From assembly GCA_002077065.1 (NCBI GenBank), contig NAJO01000053.1, forward strand, positions 1 to 64,000: a stretch of DNA of 64,000 bases, in the 5' to 3' direction. The notes below the pieces were generated by a model that saw nothing but the letters and a program-made list of their open reading frames with translations, did no database searches and had not been told where the DNA came from. This stretch comes from Cryoendolithus antarcticus. Its lineage: Eukaryota > Ascomycota > Dothideomycetes > Cladosporiales > Cladosporiaceae. This document shows positions 30,227 through 40,665 of this stretch, piece after piece. Every line of letters starts with the position of its first letter. The first letter of the stretch is position 1. The translations under genes were made by a program, and so were the position numbers.

Positions 30227-32320
30227 TTACACCCTCTCCTCAATTCCGACAATCTCCTGCTTCTTCTCCATACCCTCGCCTCCCCAGCCACCTTCCTTCT
30301 CCTCCTTGCGGGCAATCTCCTCGTCCATGTCGAAGTACTGCTGTGGCCTGCTAAGTTGCGTCGCCAGCCTATTGCGGAAGACGAGGACGCCAGGCTTGGT
30401 CTCGAAGAACCGATCGATGTCTTCGAGTGAGCGATTGGCGGTCTCGGGGTAGAAGAAGTAGGTGATTGGGATGAAGGCGAAGCAGATCACGGCCTTTGTG
30501 GGATGGGCGTCAGTATGGATTGATACTACTGGAGGTGGGAGAGGGTGGACAGATGGCTCCGACTTACCCAGACGATCCAGAATTTATATCCAAGGTTGTC
30601 GATGCCAGGCAGGGTAGCTTGAACCACAGCGTAATTCTACGAGATCTGTTAGTCAAATTCAGAGTTGCGTTTATACACTAACAGCCACTCACGCAGATCC
30701 AGTTCGTGGCCATCGCAAGCGACGCGCCTTTCGTTCGCATTTCGAGTGCGTTGATCTCCGTGGGATCTGTGCGATGTCAGTCTGGGTGCGACGCAGACTG
30801 CAGGGGCATAGGAACTCACATAGCCAGGGCACACCAAGGACACCCATGCCAAAGGACTACGCAGCTGTCAGTCCCATTGATAGTCCCATTGATCACGCCC
30901 AAGATTGGCGAGCACATACCGCGAAGAACAAGAAGAAGAACGCCACCGCTACGGAGCCAAGTACGTAGGAATTACCGCCATTCTGGGACAGGCCTAGGGC
31001 GATGGAGATACCGATCCAGCAGATCGAGCAGGCTCCAGCGGACCACATCATGACTTGTCTCCGTCCGTACCTCTCGATCACGAAGTAGGCGAGGCAGGCG
31101 AAGATAAGGTAGTCGACTGATCCGCACGCGGCCAGAATCCTAGCTAGCAATGGGCTGATGCCTAGCGCGTTGATAAAGATGTAGCTGCCAGACAAGGTCA
31201 GTCATCAAATATCTCAACACATCTTTCTCAAGGACAGCTTATCTCATGTAGTAGCTTGTTACGTTGATGCCGGACACCTGGTTCATAGCTTGCATCCAGG
31301 CACCGAGGATCATGCGACGCAGCAGCCCTGAAGGTCCACGGCCAGTAATCAGCTGCCACCAGCTGTACGTATTGACGTGTTCGCGATCCAGAATGTCCTT
31401 GATGACGGCGAACTGGGTTTGTACCACTCCGCTCTCCGGTGTGGCACCATTGCCCTCCAGCGCGGCCAGGACTTCGCGTGCCTCGTCGTACTTCCCTTTA
31501 CGGATGAGCAGTCGGGGACTATCGGGTAGGAAGGGGCACAGCATGTAAATACAGAGGGTAAAGAAGATCTGGAACGCGAGTGGGAAGCGCCATGCGATGT
31601 CGCGTGGTGCGAAGGAGAAGCCGAGGGTAAGCCAGTTGCTGATGGAGAAACCAGTAATGCCTAGAATTCGTTAGAAGAGTTGTGCCGGTGAGCGGGAGTT
31701 TGGTCTGCAGCTACAATTTGCCATCTGAATGATCACAAGCTTGCCGCGGCTCGACATCTTCGACGTTTCGCTTTGCCAGACCTGCATCTCCTCAGCTTCA
31801 CATCAGGCACAAGAATGATGGGTCGTGACGTACGCCTGCTGTAGCTGTGTTCATGCCCGTTCCCAGCCCTGCAACGATGCGGCCGACGTACATCTGTGGG
31901 ACACTCCAGCAAGCAGTCTGAATGATCGCTCCAATAGCGATGATAGTCGAACCAAGCATGATCTGTCGCGGTCTGCCGAGCCAGTCGCCGGTGAAAATCG
32001 TGCTCATAGCGCCGATGAAGCAGCCGATGTTGTAGATCGAGGTCATTGTCCCTTGGACATCCGCGGTGGGATTGCCGAACGTGTCCAGGAAGTTCTCGTT
32101 GATAATGACATTGCCGAAGACGCCCTGCATATCTCAGCGCATTTCTCCCGTGATTTAGGCAAGCACGACCTACCTGATCGTAGCCATAGAAGACTAAAAC
32201 TGTCGAGGCCGCCCTGGTCACGTGATCAGTCAAGCCGAAGTGTGATCAACACAAGAAGACTGACACCGAGATCCAAACCGTTAGCCGCTCGCCAGAGCCG
32301 CCAAGGTAGCGTCGGCCCAT
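30227..32320 (-). CDS. MFS sugar transporter, 10 exons, one intron with an AT donor
   Basis: Exons: 32265..32320, 32174..32213, 31834..32124, 31715..31781, 31243..31660, 30920..31184, 30820..30856, 30693..30766, 30568..30636 and 30227..30493. The sum is exactly 1584 nt (527 aa). The protein is a 12-TM member of the sugar porter family: FYGYDQGVFGNV, GDWLGRPRQIM, RIVAGLGTG, VWQSETSK, PDSPRLL, AMNQVSGINVTSYY, ERYGRR, WLYPTEINALEMR and PETANRSLEDIDRFF. It probably moves a hexose, pentose or quinate-like substrate across the plasma membrane. Intron 5 (31185..31242) begins ATAAGC where GTAAGC is expected. Its other signals (GACTGACC branch, GGCAG acceptor) are normal. If it is unspliced, TAA follows after residue 291. 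Exon 1/2 and 3/4 junctions are the least certain. Confidence 0.85.
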
Positions 32321-33184
32321 GCTGACAAACCGTGGCTTGTATCCAATGCTTTGATGAGTGCGGCACAGATGGCCTGCAAATAGATCTCACCCCGTCTCAA
32401 TAAAGAGGTTGCGATACCAATGGATCTTGCAGAGAGGGGAGATCGTCAAGACGAGATGCAGAAAGTACTTATACCTCCTCCAGTGGAAAGGTCACGCATT
32501 GAACGAAGCATACCGAGCGTCCGGTATACTCGAATCGCTGTTACCGCTGCTATCGACCAAGTGCAATGCAGATAGTGTGTACTTTTGCGCCTCCAGTCGA
32601 AAGGTCACGCAACGAACGAAGTATAACAGGCGTCCGGTATACTCGAAACGCTATTGCCGCTGCTATCGACCATATGCGATGCCGGTAGTGCGTACTTTCG
32701 CGCCTCCACAGTACGCTTGTAGTCATCCGAAGACTGTTCTCCCTGGGCAATGACAACGTGGATCGCGTGGAGCCCCACGGGGAAGTAATTGGGCTGACTT
32801 GCCGATTGATTGCTTTCAGTAGCACTGGAAGAATCCGTGCTAATGCGAGCCCGAAGTCAAACTCTCGGGTTATAGGTCTGCGTAAGGAGAAAGTATGCCG
32901 GAATCTGGCAAGAAGGGAAGGTGTGGCCGGAGTGACCCATGACTCAGATACTCTTGGCGGGTTTCGCGACACCGTCAGGTATTGAAAGGTGAACTCCAAT
33001 ACCTTCTCGTATCCTTCCACCCGGTCGGCCAGCCATGTCAACGTGCTGTTCCTGACGTGCCCTACGACCACAAGAGTTTGAGTTGCGCGTGTCGATTGCC
33101 CCGCGTGATCGCCCTAGCATGCAGGTCTCCCTGAAGCACACCAAATCCCATCACTTAGCCATCCCATAGGCGACCAGCTCAGTA
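32321..33184. other. 864-bp intergenic region with tandem duplication
   Basis: Upstream of the sugar transporter (-) and downstream of the WHI5-like gene (-). It contains the 113-bp tandem repeat at 32465..32709. A 173-codon minus-strand frame over 32550..33071 overlaps the repeat and has no family resemblance. Confidence 0.6.
32465..32709. repeat. 113-bp imperfect tandem duplication (about 2.2 copies)
   Basis: Blocks GAAAGGTCACGCA/GAAAGGTCACGCAAC (32486 and 32599), CCGGTATACTCGAA (32521 and 32634), CCGCTGCTATCGACCA (32544 and 32657) and GTACTTT...GCGCCTCCA (32579 and 32692) recur at a constant 113-bp spacing. The copies have drifted at scattered positions. A partial third copy ends near 32709. 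No ORF explains it. Confidence 0.9.
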
Positions 33185-34237
33185 TCATCGCTCAGCCCAT
33201 TGCAATGACCTCGCATGGCCCTGCGATAAACCCACGAGGCTCTCAGCCACTCGTCCCTTGACAACACTACTGGTCAAGTCTGCAGATTCAGCTCGTGCGA
33301 TGCGGCCAGCCATCGACCTGGGCGTCGTGATCTCAGACTCCTGTCCTGACTTCAGTGGCGATGTTACTGGTGACATGCTCGCTCGTGGAAGGTCGTATAT
33401 CTTTCGGCTACTGTACGCAGTTGGGAGAAGTACAGGTCCAGGAAGCAATTTGGGCATCATAGGTGCGGGAGGCTGCAAGTGCATGCTCGCCTGTGCTTCT
33501 CTTCGGAGTGATGCAACAGCTGCTTCGACCGCCGCGCCCGTGTTGCTCTTCCTTGAGGGGACTTGGCCATCCACTTTGAGCTGAGCGAACGGCACATGCA
33601 CTTGGTTCGTCTTGATCTTGTACATCGCCACTCGAAGTCGTAGCTGCAGCATCTCGGCATGACTGATCGACTTGAAGAGCAGCTTCGATTTCTGCTGTTC
33701 TTGCTGCGAGCTGCTTCCTCCGGGTTGTGAAGAAGGATCGTAATTGATCAATGACGAGAAGGACTTGCGATCGTTCGAGTCCTGCGAGTCGCCACCACTG
33801 TCTGACGGCGTGTTAGGTTCCGTGGGCGAAGCTAGATCGATCTCAACATATGGAGGATACTCCTGAGTCTGTATGGTCAGCATGAGTGGTAAGCCTTGAT
33901 GGCGCTGGACACGTACCAAAACAGGCTTTCCATGTAGCCGCAGTCTTGCGTCTCCTCCCTCCACGTTGACTTGCACTGACGACAAAACGCCATCCCCAGA
34001 TATTTTCCTCTTCTTCAAGTATGTAAACCCCTGCCCGCCCTCGATCGCCGCCGTAAAGCTTCGCTTGAGTGGACTGCCTGTCATAGGCTTGCTGCCAACA
34101 AGACCAGCCGCGTGGACTTTCGCATTGGCAGAAACGTCGCCGAGAACGCGTCTGTTGGGCGTACTGCCATGTTGTAATGGGGCGTCGTACGTTGTCGTGT
34201 TCTCGTCGTTTGTTGCGTGGGGCAGGCCGGAGGACAT
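33185..34237 (-). CDS. WHI5/NRM1-like G1/S transcriptional repressor
   Basis: Start at ATG 34237 (MSSGLPHATNDEN); frame upstream of it lacks ATG. A 48-nt stretch, 33869..33916, has GTACGT donor, TGCTGACC branch and ACAG acceptor. It is free of stops, so the unspliced frame stays open, but I treat it as an intron (exons 33917..34237 and 33185..33868; 334 aa). It joins GKPVL to TQEYPPYVEID. The diagnostic part is SHAEMLQLRLRVAMYKIKTN at the position of the WHI5/NRM1 GTB motif, which binds the SBF/MBF transcription factors. Flanks are disordered with CDK-type sites (SPLKR, TSPLK, TTPRS) as expected for a phospho-regulated repressor. Which of WHI5 or NRM1 it represents cannot be said. Confidence 0.8.
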   Translation of the reverse strand: MSSGLPHATNDENTTTYDAPLQHGSTPNRRVLGDVSANAKVHAAGLVGSKPMTGSPLKRSFTAAIEGGQGFTYLKKRKISGDGVLSSVQVNVEGGDARLRLHGKPVLVRVQRHQGLPLMLTIQTQEYPPYVEIDLASPTEPNTPSDSGGDSQDSNDRKSFSSLINYDPSSQPGGSSSQQEQQKSKLLFKSISHAEMLQLRLRVAMYKIKTNQVHVPFAQLKVDGQVPSRKSNTGAAVEAAVASLRREAQASMHLQPPAPMMPKLLPGPVLLPTAYSSRKIYDLPRASMSPVTSPLKSGQESEITTPRSMAGRIARAESADLTSSVVKGRVAESLVGLSQGHARSLQWAER

Positions 34238-34740
34238 GATGTAGGTATGCGTGGTATGGTCTGTGTTGTGACGACCGATGTGACCGGCCAACGCGATGCA
34301 CACTAGAACTTGCAACGATCGAGGAGGAAGATTGAGGAGTGTGATCTCGCGTGCAAGGTAGATACATATGCAGTCTTGTTGATGTCGATCGAGACGCGTT
34401 GCGCGAGAAGTGCACTCTAGTCGACCGGCTTAAAGTTATTCCTCTACGCGCTAGCCATGCGACTGCACGTGCGAGCTCTCCATACGGCTCACGGCCATCC
34501 TGTGCGATGATCACCTCTCTCTTGTAAGTAACATAACACTCGAACCACGCAGGAGAGACCTGTGGCACTGACTCACGTTATTGAGGGCTGCATTCATGGT
34601 GTGGGTGTAACATAGGTGATCGTGTATTCACTTCAAAGTCATCACCTTCAACCATCTAGCACTTTGTCACTGCCATACACTCCGTCTCACAGCTATAATC
34701 CTGTACGGATACAATTGTACTGCTCCTGCAATATTCGATC
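34238..34740. other. divergent promoter region (WHI5-like / ALKBH6-like)
   Basis: About 500 bp. TGACTCA occurs at 34569..34575. No coding frame recognised. Confidence 0.5.
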
Positions 34741-35502
34741 ATGCAGTCAGCGACCGCGGAAACGCTCCACTTGTACCGTATCGATGGTCCACCAAACCAG
34801 ATGTACTACGTCCCCAACTTCATCACGGAAGGCGAAGAGACAAGGGTCATCAATAACGTGAGTAGCAACACATGAGAAGATCCCGTTCTGCATCACTGAC
34901 ATCGCTGCCAGATTCCATCTAATCGTTGGCAATCACTCAGCAAACGTCGCCTTCAAGTGTTGCCTACTGCGTTAACTCCAAACAACACGTTGATCGCTGC
35001 TCCTTTGCCCACCTGGCTTACAGATCCCATCGCCAATCGGATCACTGGTCTTGGCGTCTTCTATGGTGCCCCTCACGGCATCAACCACTGCTTGATCAAC
35101 GAGTACCAGCCTAGCCAAGGTATCATGCCACATGAAGATGGCACAGCTTACTATCCCATCGTCGCTACAGTGAGCCTCGGTGGTACCATCGTCCTTGACA
35201 TCACTGAAAAACAGCCGTGTCAGGGCGAGCCGGCGAAGCGGTGGCGGATTGTGCAGGAACCACGGTCTCTTCTATTGACTGCTGGAAGTGCATATACTGA
35301 TACGCTTCACGGCATTGCTGAGGTGAAGGAAGACGTAGATCTTCACCCTGCTACTGTTGTCAACTGGGGATTACTTGGGAACAGCGACAGTATCGTCGCG
35401 AACGGTAATGCTAATGAGAGGACCACCCGCATCAGCTTGACCTATCGAGATGTGACGAAAGTTTCTAAGTTGAGCTCGAGTATCTTTGGCAAGGCACGGT
35501 AA
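34741..35502 (+). CDS. AlkB-like 2-oxoglutarate/Fe(II) dioxygenase (ALKBH6-type)
   Basis: Two exons: 34741..34857 and 34912..35502, intron 34858..34911 (54 nt, GTGAGT...CCAG). 235 aa. Signatures: YYVPNFITEGEE at the N-terminus, IPSNRWQSLSKRRLQ, NHCLINEYQPSQGIMPHEDG with the iron-binding His113-x-Asp115, a distal His (TLHGI, His172), and TTRISLTYRD with Arg212 and Arg218 for 2-oxoglutarate. The order N-Y-hydrophobic, HED and RxSLTxR is typical of ALKBH6 within the AlkB family, whose members oxidatively demethylate nucleic acids. The substrate of ALKBH6 orthologs in fungi is not established. Short nucleus/cytosol-type protein without targeting signals. Confidence 0.9.
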
Positions 35503-35633
35503 GTGCTAGCTGGATATAAGGAGAACACTTCGTGGTTATGCCAGGCCCAATGCGAACGATCGTCCCAGCTTCCGTCCCGACTAGTCGAATTGACGACTCA
35601 ACTACAGCATCGCTGGCTCTGATCATGGTACAC

Positions 35634-37039
35634 TCAGCTGTAGAAGCGCTCCACAAGTTCCAGGATGGTCTTCTCGATGATGCCCACGGTGTCGTATTCA
35701 GTATATGTCTTCTGAAGCTCCTTCGCCGCCGCCCGGTAGCTGTCCTTCTCAAGCACGGTCTTCAAGGCGTCCCTGACCTGCTCAACACTCGGCGTCTGCG
35801 TCTTGAGATTGATCGCTGCGCCTGTGTTGGCCGCCCGTGCGGTCGTCTCGATCTTGTCCTCCGTCAGACCAGCCAGCACCATGGGTAGCCCCGCTGCGAA
35901 AGCCTGATTGATACCGCCATAGCCACCATTGGTGACCACTATCGCAGCATGCTTGAAGAGGTCTTCGAACGGCAGCCAAGTCGCCACTCGGACATTTCCT
36001 GGCAGATCGTAGTTTTCTGGGATTGGAGCGTTGACCGCGCAGACTACCAGGCGGACTGGCAGATCTCGGCAGGCTTCGATGGTCGGGATGATGAGCTGAT
36101 GTGCGTCCATTGACGCCACGGTGCCAGAAGTTACGACGACAAGTGGCTTGCTGCTGTCATTGACTACGAAACCGTGCCACCAGGACGGGAAACCTCTGTT
36201 GTCGTTGGCGCCTAGCAGTGTTCCGATGAATGCGAATCCAGGAGGGGAGTCGGTTCTTGGGTGCTCCATCTGAGGCACCGTGAGCTGTAAGTACGCTTCC
36301 GGGGTATGAAACATGTAGTCCATTGGTGTGCGGACGGTCATCTCCCTTTTGCAATTGTACTTCTGGAGCAACGATTTGGCCACGACACTCACTCCAGAAA
36401 AGGCCTGCTCAACCATCTTGTTCAATTCTTCGTTCTTCTCTTCGCCTTGGCTTGGAAGACCAAAGCCGAACGGGGGAGTATCCTTGCTCAGAGCGACGAT
36501 GGGAAAGTTCGCAATCGCCAAGACCGGCACTCGTCGGGCCTGCGGAGTATCAAGGGAGATGGGTAAGACGCCTGTCTGGAACCCGTCCGTGATAATGACT
36601 ACACGCTTCTCGGCGAGCTCTGGGCGTGTAAGGACAGTCTGCATTGCGTTGAACCAACCGTCCATGCAGCCGAAGAAGACATGTTCTATGTCCCACACTG
36701 CGAGTGTCGCTGCGATAGTTTTGGATCAGCATTGCATCGACGGTCGTAGATGAGCCTGCGCTGCTGGTCTGACCTACCGTCTTGCGGTTGCTGTGCCCTC
36801 TCGGGCCACGAGTCAAACACCCGCTCCGGGTGGAAGTTGGCTTTGCCTTGGAAGGAGTGGAAGTCGACATTCGGGATGCACTCGAGGCTGTCCTGGAAGG
36901 CATCGCCTGTTACGAAGGTGGCATTGTAGCCGGCTTTCGAGAGGCTCTTCGCGAGTGAGCGCAGGGGCCGAACGTGACCGTAGCCTGGAACTGCGATGTA
37001 GACAATATGGATGTCTGACTGGGGTGGAAGGCTGCCCAT
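35634..37039 (-). CDS. UDP-glycosyltransferase (GT1 family)
   Basis: Two exons: 36778..37039 and 35634..36697, intron 36698..36777 (80 nt, GTAGGT...GCAG). 441 aa. The N-terminal Rossmann half holds IAVPGYGHVRPLRSLAKSL with the catalytic His22. The C-terminal half contains ATWLPFEDLFKHAAIVVTNG followed by GGYGGINQAFAAGLPMV and a TEDK acceptor/donor loop, the GT1 sugar-nucleotide site (NGGYGG replacing plant HCGWNS). The enzyme probably attaches a sugar to a small lipophilic acceptor. It is divergent from an MFS permease 880 bp away, which suggests but does not prove a detoxification or export pair. The 3' end lies 130 bp from the convergent ALKBH6-like gene. No signal peptide or TM anchor is seen, so it is probably cytosolic. 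Confidence 0.9.
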
Positions 37040-37919
37040 GATGGAATGTAGCTGTAGGAGAGACGTAGAAAGAGAGGGAAGTGCTGATGAAATGAGAAAG
37101 ATCCTAAAGCTTGTTGCTCAAGACAGCGGGTGCAGCGCTCCTTACATGTGTCTCTTGCCAGCTCGTTGCAGGCCATGGAGCCTACCCATGCTCTCAGCTG
37201 AACATCGTTAGTAGTAGAGGCTAGCCATTGGCGCGCTTGCTACGCGGATGGTAACACGAATAACGAGCGCGCAAGGCCCACCATGCGTGGCGACTGACCA
37301 CCGCGAGTTCTACAACCGAGAGTTCTGCAATCAACCGCAGGATTCCTATGGCCCCACAGCTCGAACTCAAAGGTACCGGGACCAAAGGATGACTTGTGTA
37401 GATCGAATCAGTGCAAACAAGCCAATGGGCAGAATTCAACTACATGCTGGATGTAGCAAGCGTGGTCATCAAGCAAGTTATCATCTCGTAGGCACTGTCC
37501 AAGGTGCCTCTGCCGAAAGCTGAGTCGATATATCGTCGCAGCGTAAGTCCCTGTAGGGCTAGCGGATTCAGTCTGCGGCTGAGGTGTAGACTTGATCCAT
37601 GCATTAGGCAGGTCGTCCAAAGCATGAATTCGTGTGACCAGCAGCGCGAGTGATCTGTATCGAGCCCGTGCCTGGCTAGCATTGTAGCGGATACTTGTGA
37701 AATGTTCAGGCGTGTATGTAGTCAGCATGTGTCGAGTATTAGTGCGGCCTGGTGGAAGGAGCGGGTGAGAGTCTCGCCAAGCATCTGAACTTGGCAGGCG
37801 TTCCTTCCACCTGGTGCCTGCAGCTGACTGACTTACCTTGTCCGCGACAGGTCATCGTTCCGCATTACCGTCGCTCGTGATACCACCTGGAAGCATGCAC
37901 ACTCTCATCGCATGCTCCG
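37040..37919. other. divergent promoter region (UGT / MFS permease)
   Basis: About 880 bp. Overlapping short frames on the minus strand (37408..37728 and 37440..37682) look random. Nothing else recognised. Confidence 0.55.
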
Positions 37920-39755
37920 ATGGTGGGCGTGCCAAGCGGTGAGCAGTATGAGCTGGTCACGCAAAGCTCACAGCCTGCCATGGAAGCAGTGCATGAGGAG
38001 CCTGAACACGAGAGTCTCGAGGACCAAAGACTTCACCGTCGCACACTGAGAAAGCTAGACTTCGTCCTGCTGCCCTTCCTGTCACTGTTGTTCCTTTTGA
38101 ACAGCCTCGACAAGAGCAATATCGGCAATGCCGAGACAGCTGGCTTCACGCATGACGCTGGGCTTAGCGCACAGGACCTGAACATATCACTGGCATTCTT
38201 CTTTGCTTTCTTCGTCGCACTGCAGCCTCTCGGAGCAGCATTGGGTAGGCGTTATGGCATGGCGAGATGGGTACCGGCCTGCATGACTTTATGGGGACTC
38301 AGCACCATTTTGCATATCTGGGTCCGACGGAGGTGGCAACTCATCTTACTACGAGTGATCATCGCAACTCTGGAAGCTGGTTTCTATCCGACGACTGTGA
38401 GCTACCTGAGTCTATTCTATACCCGCTATGAGTTCGCAGTGAGGCTAGGTATCTTTTACGGCCAGACCGCCGTCGCAGGAGCGCTTGGTGGTGTACTGAG
38501 CTGGGCGGTCTTCTCGCATTTCCCAAGTCGACCGGGTGCGCCCGGTTTACTACCGCCAGAGTCAAGCAATGCTATCGAGAGCATCGGCTGGAAGAGCTGG
38601 GAGGTCCTGTTCCTGATCGAAGGCTGCATGACGATGGTAGTGGCGTTCGTGGGCTTCTTCTGGCTTCCTCACAGCGCAGACACGGCGTGGTTTTTTAACG
38701 CCAGCGAGCGTAGATGGGCTGAGCAGCGTATTCGGCTGGATCGCGATGCCGCAGCTCATGCTAGTGCTTCGCCTACGAGACGTCGAAGCTCGCCAGTCAC
38801 CGAGCAGACTACACCGTCTCATGATTTCAATCAGGACGACGAGCATGATGGCGAAGCTCATGATCGCCTCTTGTCAAGCACCGACGACACGCACGTTCGG
38901 CATCGCAAGTTGTCCGTGGTATCAGCCACCTCGGTCACTGCCGACGCAGGTCTGAGTAGGCATGACATCGTCTCCGCTGTCATTCAACGGAAAATCTGGC
39001 ATCTACTGATCTGCAATATCTTGTCCGCGATACCTGCGACTGCTTTCGGCGTCTTTCTGCCTCTCGTCATGAAACAGCTCTCGCCCGCGCTGGACCTCAC
39101 ACCCGCTCAGTCAAATTTACTAGCCGCACCACCATTTGCATGCGGTGCAGTCGCATTGTTCATCTTCACGCGCTGGTCAGATCGGAGCCACCAGCGTCTT
39201 CTCCCAATCCTGTGGTCTCTCGGATTGCTACTGATCGGCCTCACGCTCACGGTCCTATCACCAATGAGCAACTACATCCTACGGTACTCCAGTCTCTGCA
39301 TACTACTAAGTGGATCCTACATCGCTTCGCCTCTGACAGTCGCCTGGCTCACCAATAACACACCCGAGCCCGGCAAACGAGCCATATTGCTCGGCATTAA
39401 TGGCTGGGGCAATCTGGCCGGCGTTTTCAGCGCATTGCTGTTTACACCTGCAGATGAAAAGACAGGCTACGTGAAACCATTCGTCATCACGCTGCTGTGC
39501 GTAATGGCCTCTTTCGCTGGTTTCGCGGCCTTCCGGGCCATGCTGCAAAGGGAGAACCGGAGCAGACAGACTTTGCTGGCAAGCTGGGACGAGGTGACCA
39601 GGGAGCGGGAGGAGCTTATGGGCGATGCGTATCTCGATTCGAGATCGCGGGGATTGCTAGCCCGTATATTCGGCGACAGTACTGTGCTGAAATGGCTCGG
39701 AGCTGACGGGCATCGCCGCGGGGACGAGAAGTTGACATTTCTGTACAGTCTGTGA
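37920..39755 (+). CDS. MFS permease, anion:cation symporter (DAL5-like) family
   Basis: Intronless 611-aa frame from ATG 37920. The N-terminal signature RRTLRKLDFVLLPFLSLLFL, LNSLDKSNIGNAETAGF and RVIIATLEAGFYPTTVSYLS is characteristic of the ACS family (Dal5, Tna1, Vht1, Seo1 types), which import organic anions, vitamins or allantoate with protons. Twelve TM segments are apparent, with a long acidic, Ser-rich cytoplasmic loop between TM6 and TM7 (~275-345). The C-terminal half contains NNTPEPGKRAILLGINGWGN, a conserved family motif. It is divergent from the UGT gene, so co-regulation is possible. The substrate cannot be told from sequence. Confidence 0.92.
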   Translation: MVGVPSGEQYELVTQSSQPAMEAVHEEPEHESLEDQRLHRRTLRKLDFVLLPFLSLLFLLNSLDKSNIGNAETAGFTHDAGLSAQDLNISLAFFFAFFVALQPLGAALGRRYGMARWVPACMTLWGLSTILHIWVRRRWQLILLRVIIATLEAGFYPTTVSYLSLFYTRYEFAVRLGIFYGQTAVAGALGGVLSWAVFSHFPSRPGAPGLLPPESSNAIESIGWKSWEVLFLIEGCMTMVVAFVGFFWLPHSADTAWFFNASERRWAEQRIRLDRDAAAHASASPTRRRSSPVTEQTTPSHDFNQDDEHDGEAHDRLLSSTDDTHVRHRKLSVVSATSVTADAGLSRHDIVSAVIQRKIWHLLICNILSAIPATAFGVFLPLVMKQLSPALDLTPAQSNLLAAPPFACGAVALFIFTRWSDRSHQRLLPILWSLGLLLIGLTLTVLSPMSNYILRYSSLCILLSGSYIASPLTVAWLTNNTPEPGKRAILLGINGWGNLAGVFSALLFTPADEKTGYVKPFVITLLCVMASFAGFAAFRAMLQRENRSRQTLLASWDEVTREREELMGDAYLDSRSRGLLARIFGDSTVLKWLGADGHRRGDEKLTFLYSL

Positions 39756-39952
39756 ACGCCGTCTCCTCCTGAGCCGTGGCTTCAACACCTCCATCTCATC
39801 TTACACATCCTTCGATTTCTCCCGATACTACGTACAATATGCTGAGTGTAGATGATACAACGCCACCCTTTCCAGGGCGGCGAGTTGCAAAAGATATCCC
39901 CCAACGCCTTGCTAAACCCACAGCTGAGCACCCATGGTCTAAATTCTGTGCT

Positions 39953-40393
39953 TTATGTATTCTTGTCCAGAAACCCTTTCGCCTCGTTGATCTTCGTCGC
40001 TAAGTACGGACTTCCTCCTCGATCGGGGTGGTTGAGCATGATGAGCGCTCGGTGCTTCTTCCGAACGATCTCCTTTGTGAGACCTCGTTCTCTGCATCAT
40101 CATCGTCAGCACTCGCGCCTTTGCCTCTGTTTCCCCGGAGTGTCGGCTCAGACGTACGAAACCTCGAGTATGAGCGCCGCTTCTCGCTTGTTCATCGACT
40201 TCTCAAATCCGCCTTTGTAAAATGCTTTGCCGAGGGCGGCTGTTCCGCCTCGATACCGGCGGAGGGCTACGAGACCTGCGCGACCCTGTGACTCGGATTT
40301 AGCAGTGACCTAACGAGGGAGTAGATTTGGGTGAAGGCGTACGAAGAAGGCGAGGCCTGCGACGCCGACGCCGACTGCAAGGGCCGTTGCCAT
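39953..40393 (-). CDS. PAM18: mitochondrial import inner membrane translocase subunit TIM14 (PAM18)
   Basis: Three exons on the minus strand: 40343..40393, 40158..40285 and 39953..40091, introns 57 and 66 nt. Total 318 nt, 105 aa. The first exon encodes the TM segment ([16 protein letters not shown]). The splice to [14 protein letters not shown] and [16 protein letters not shown] matches TIM14 orthologs. The C-terminal J domain has [20 protein letters not shown] with the HPD triad at 81-83 and ends [16 protein letters not shown]14 stimulates mtHsp70 ATPase in the PAM import motor on the matrix side of the inner membrane. The gene is easy to miss because no single exon gives a long ORF. It is divergent from RLP24 across 272 bp. 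Confidence 0.95.
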
Positions 40394-40665
40394 ATGAGAA
40401 GATCTGCGTCGATGATATGTATGCGCTGAGAGATATGCGCCGGAGTTATATAACAAGAGACACCCAAAAGATAGATTCCTGCGATGCTCGGAGGTCGGGT
40501 CGCCGCACTGTGAAGTGTGACCTCGAAAGCACGGGCCATGTATGAAGCATCTCGAACTTTTTGCGATCGCGATACCGAGAAACGTTACTTTATTTCCCGA
40601 CCACCTCTCGCTCAAGATCTCCCTCGAACCAAGCTCCAAGTCGCCAATAGGCGCACATCGCAGCC

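Noticed and set aside
32550..33071. 173-codon minus-strand frame over the tandem duplication
   Set aside because: No family resemblance, overlaps drifting non-coding repeats, no supporting splice structure.
37408..37728. 106-codon minus-strand frame in the UGT/MFS promoter
   Set aside because: Overlaps another frame of similar length; no recognisable features.
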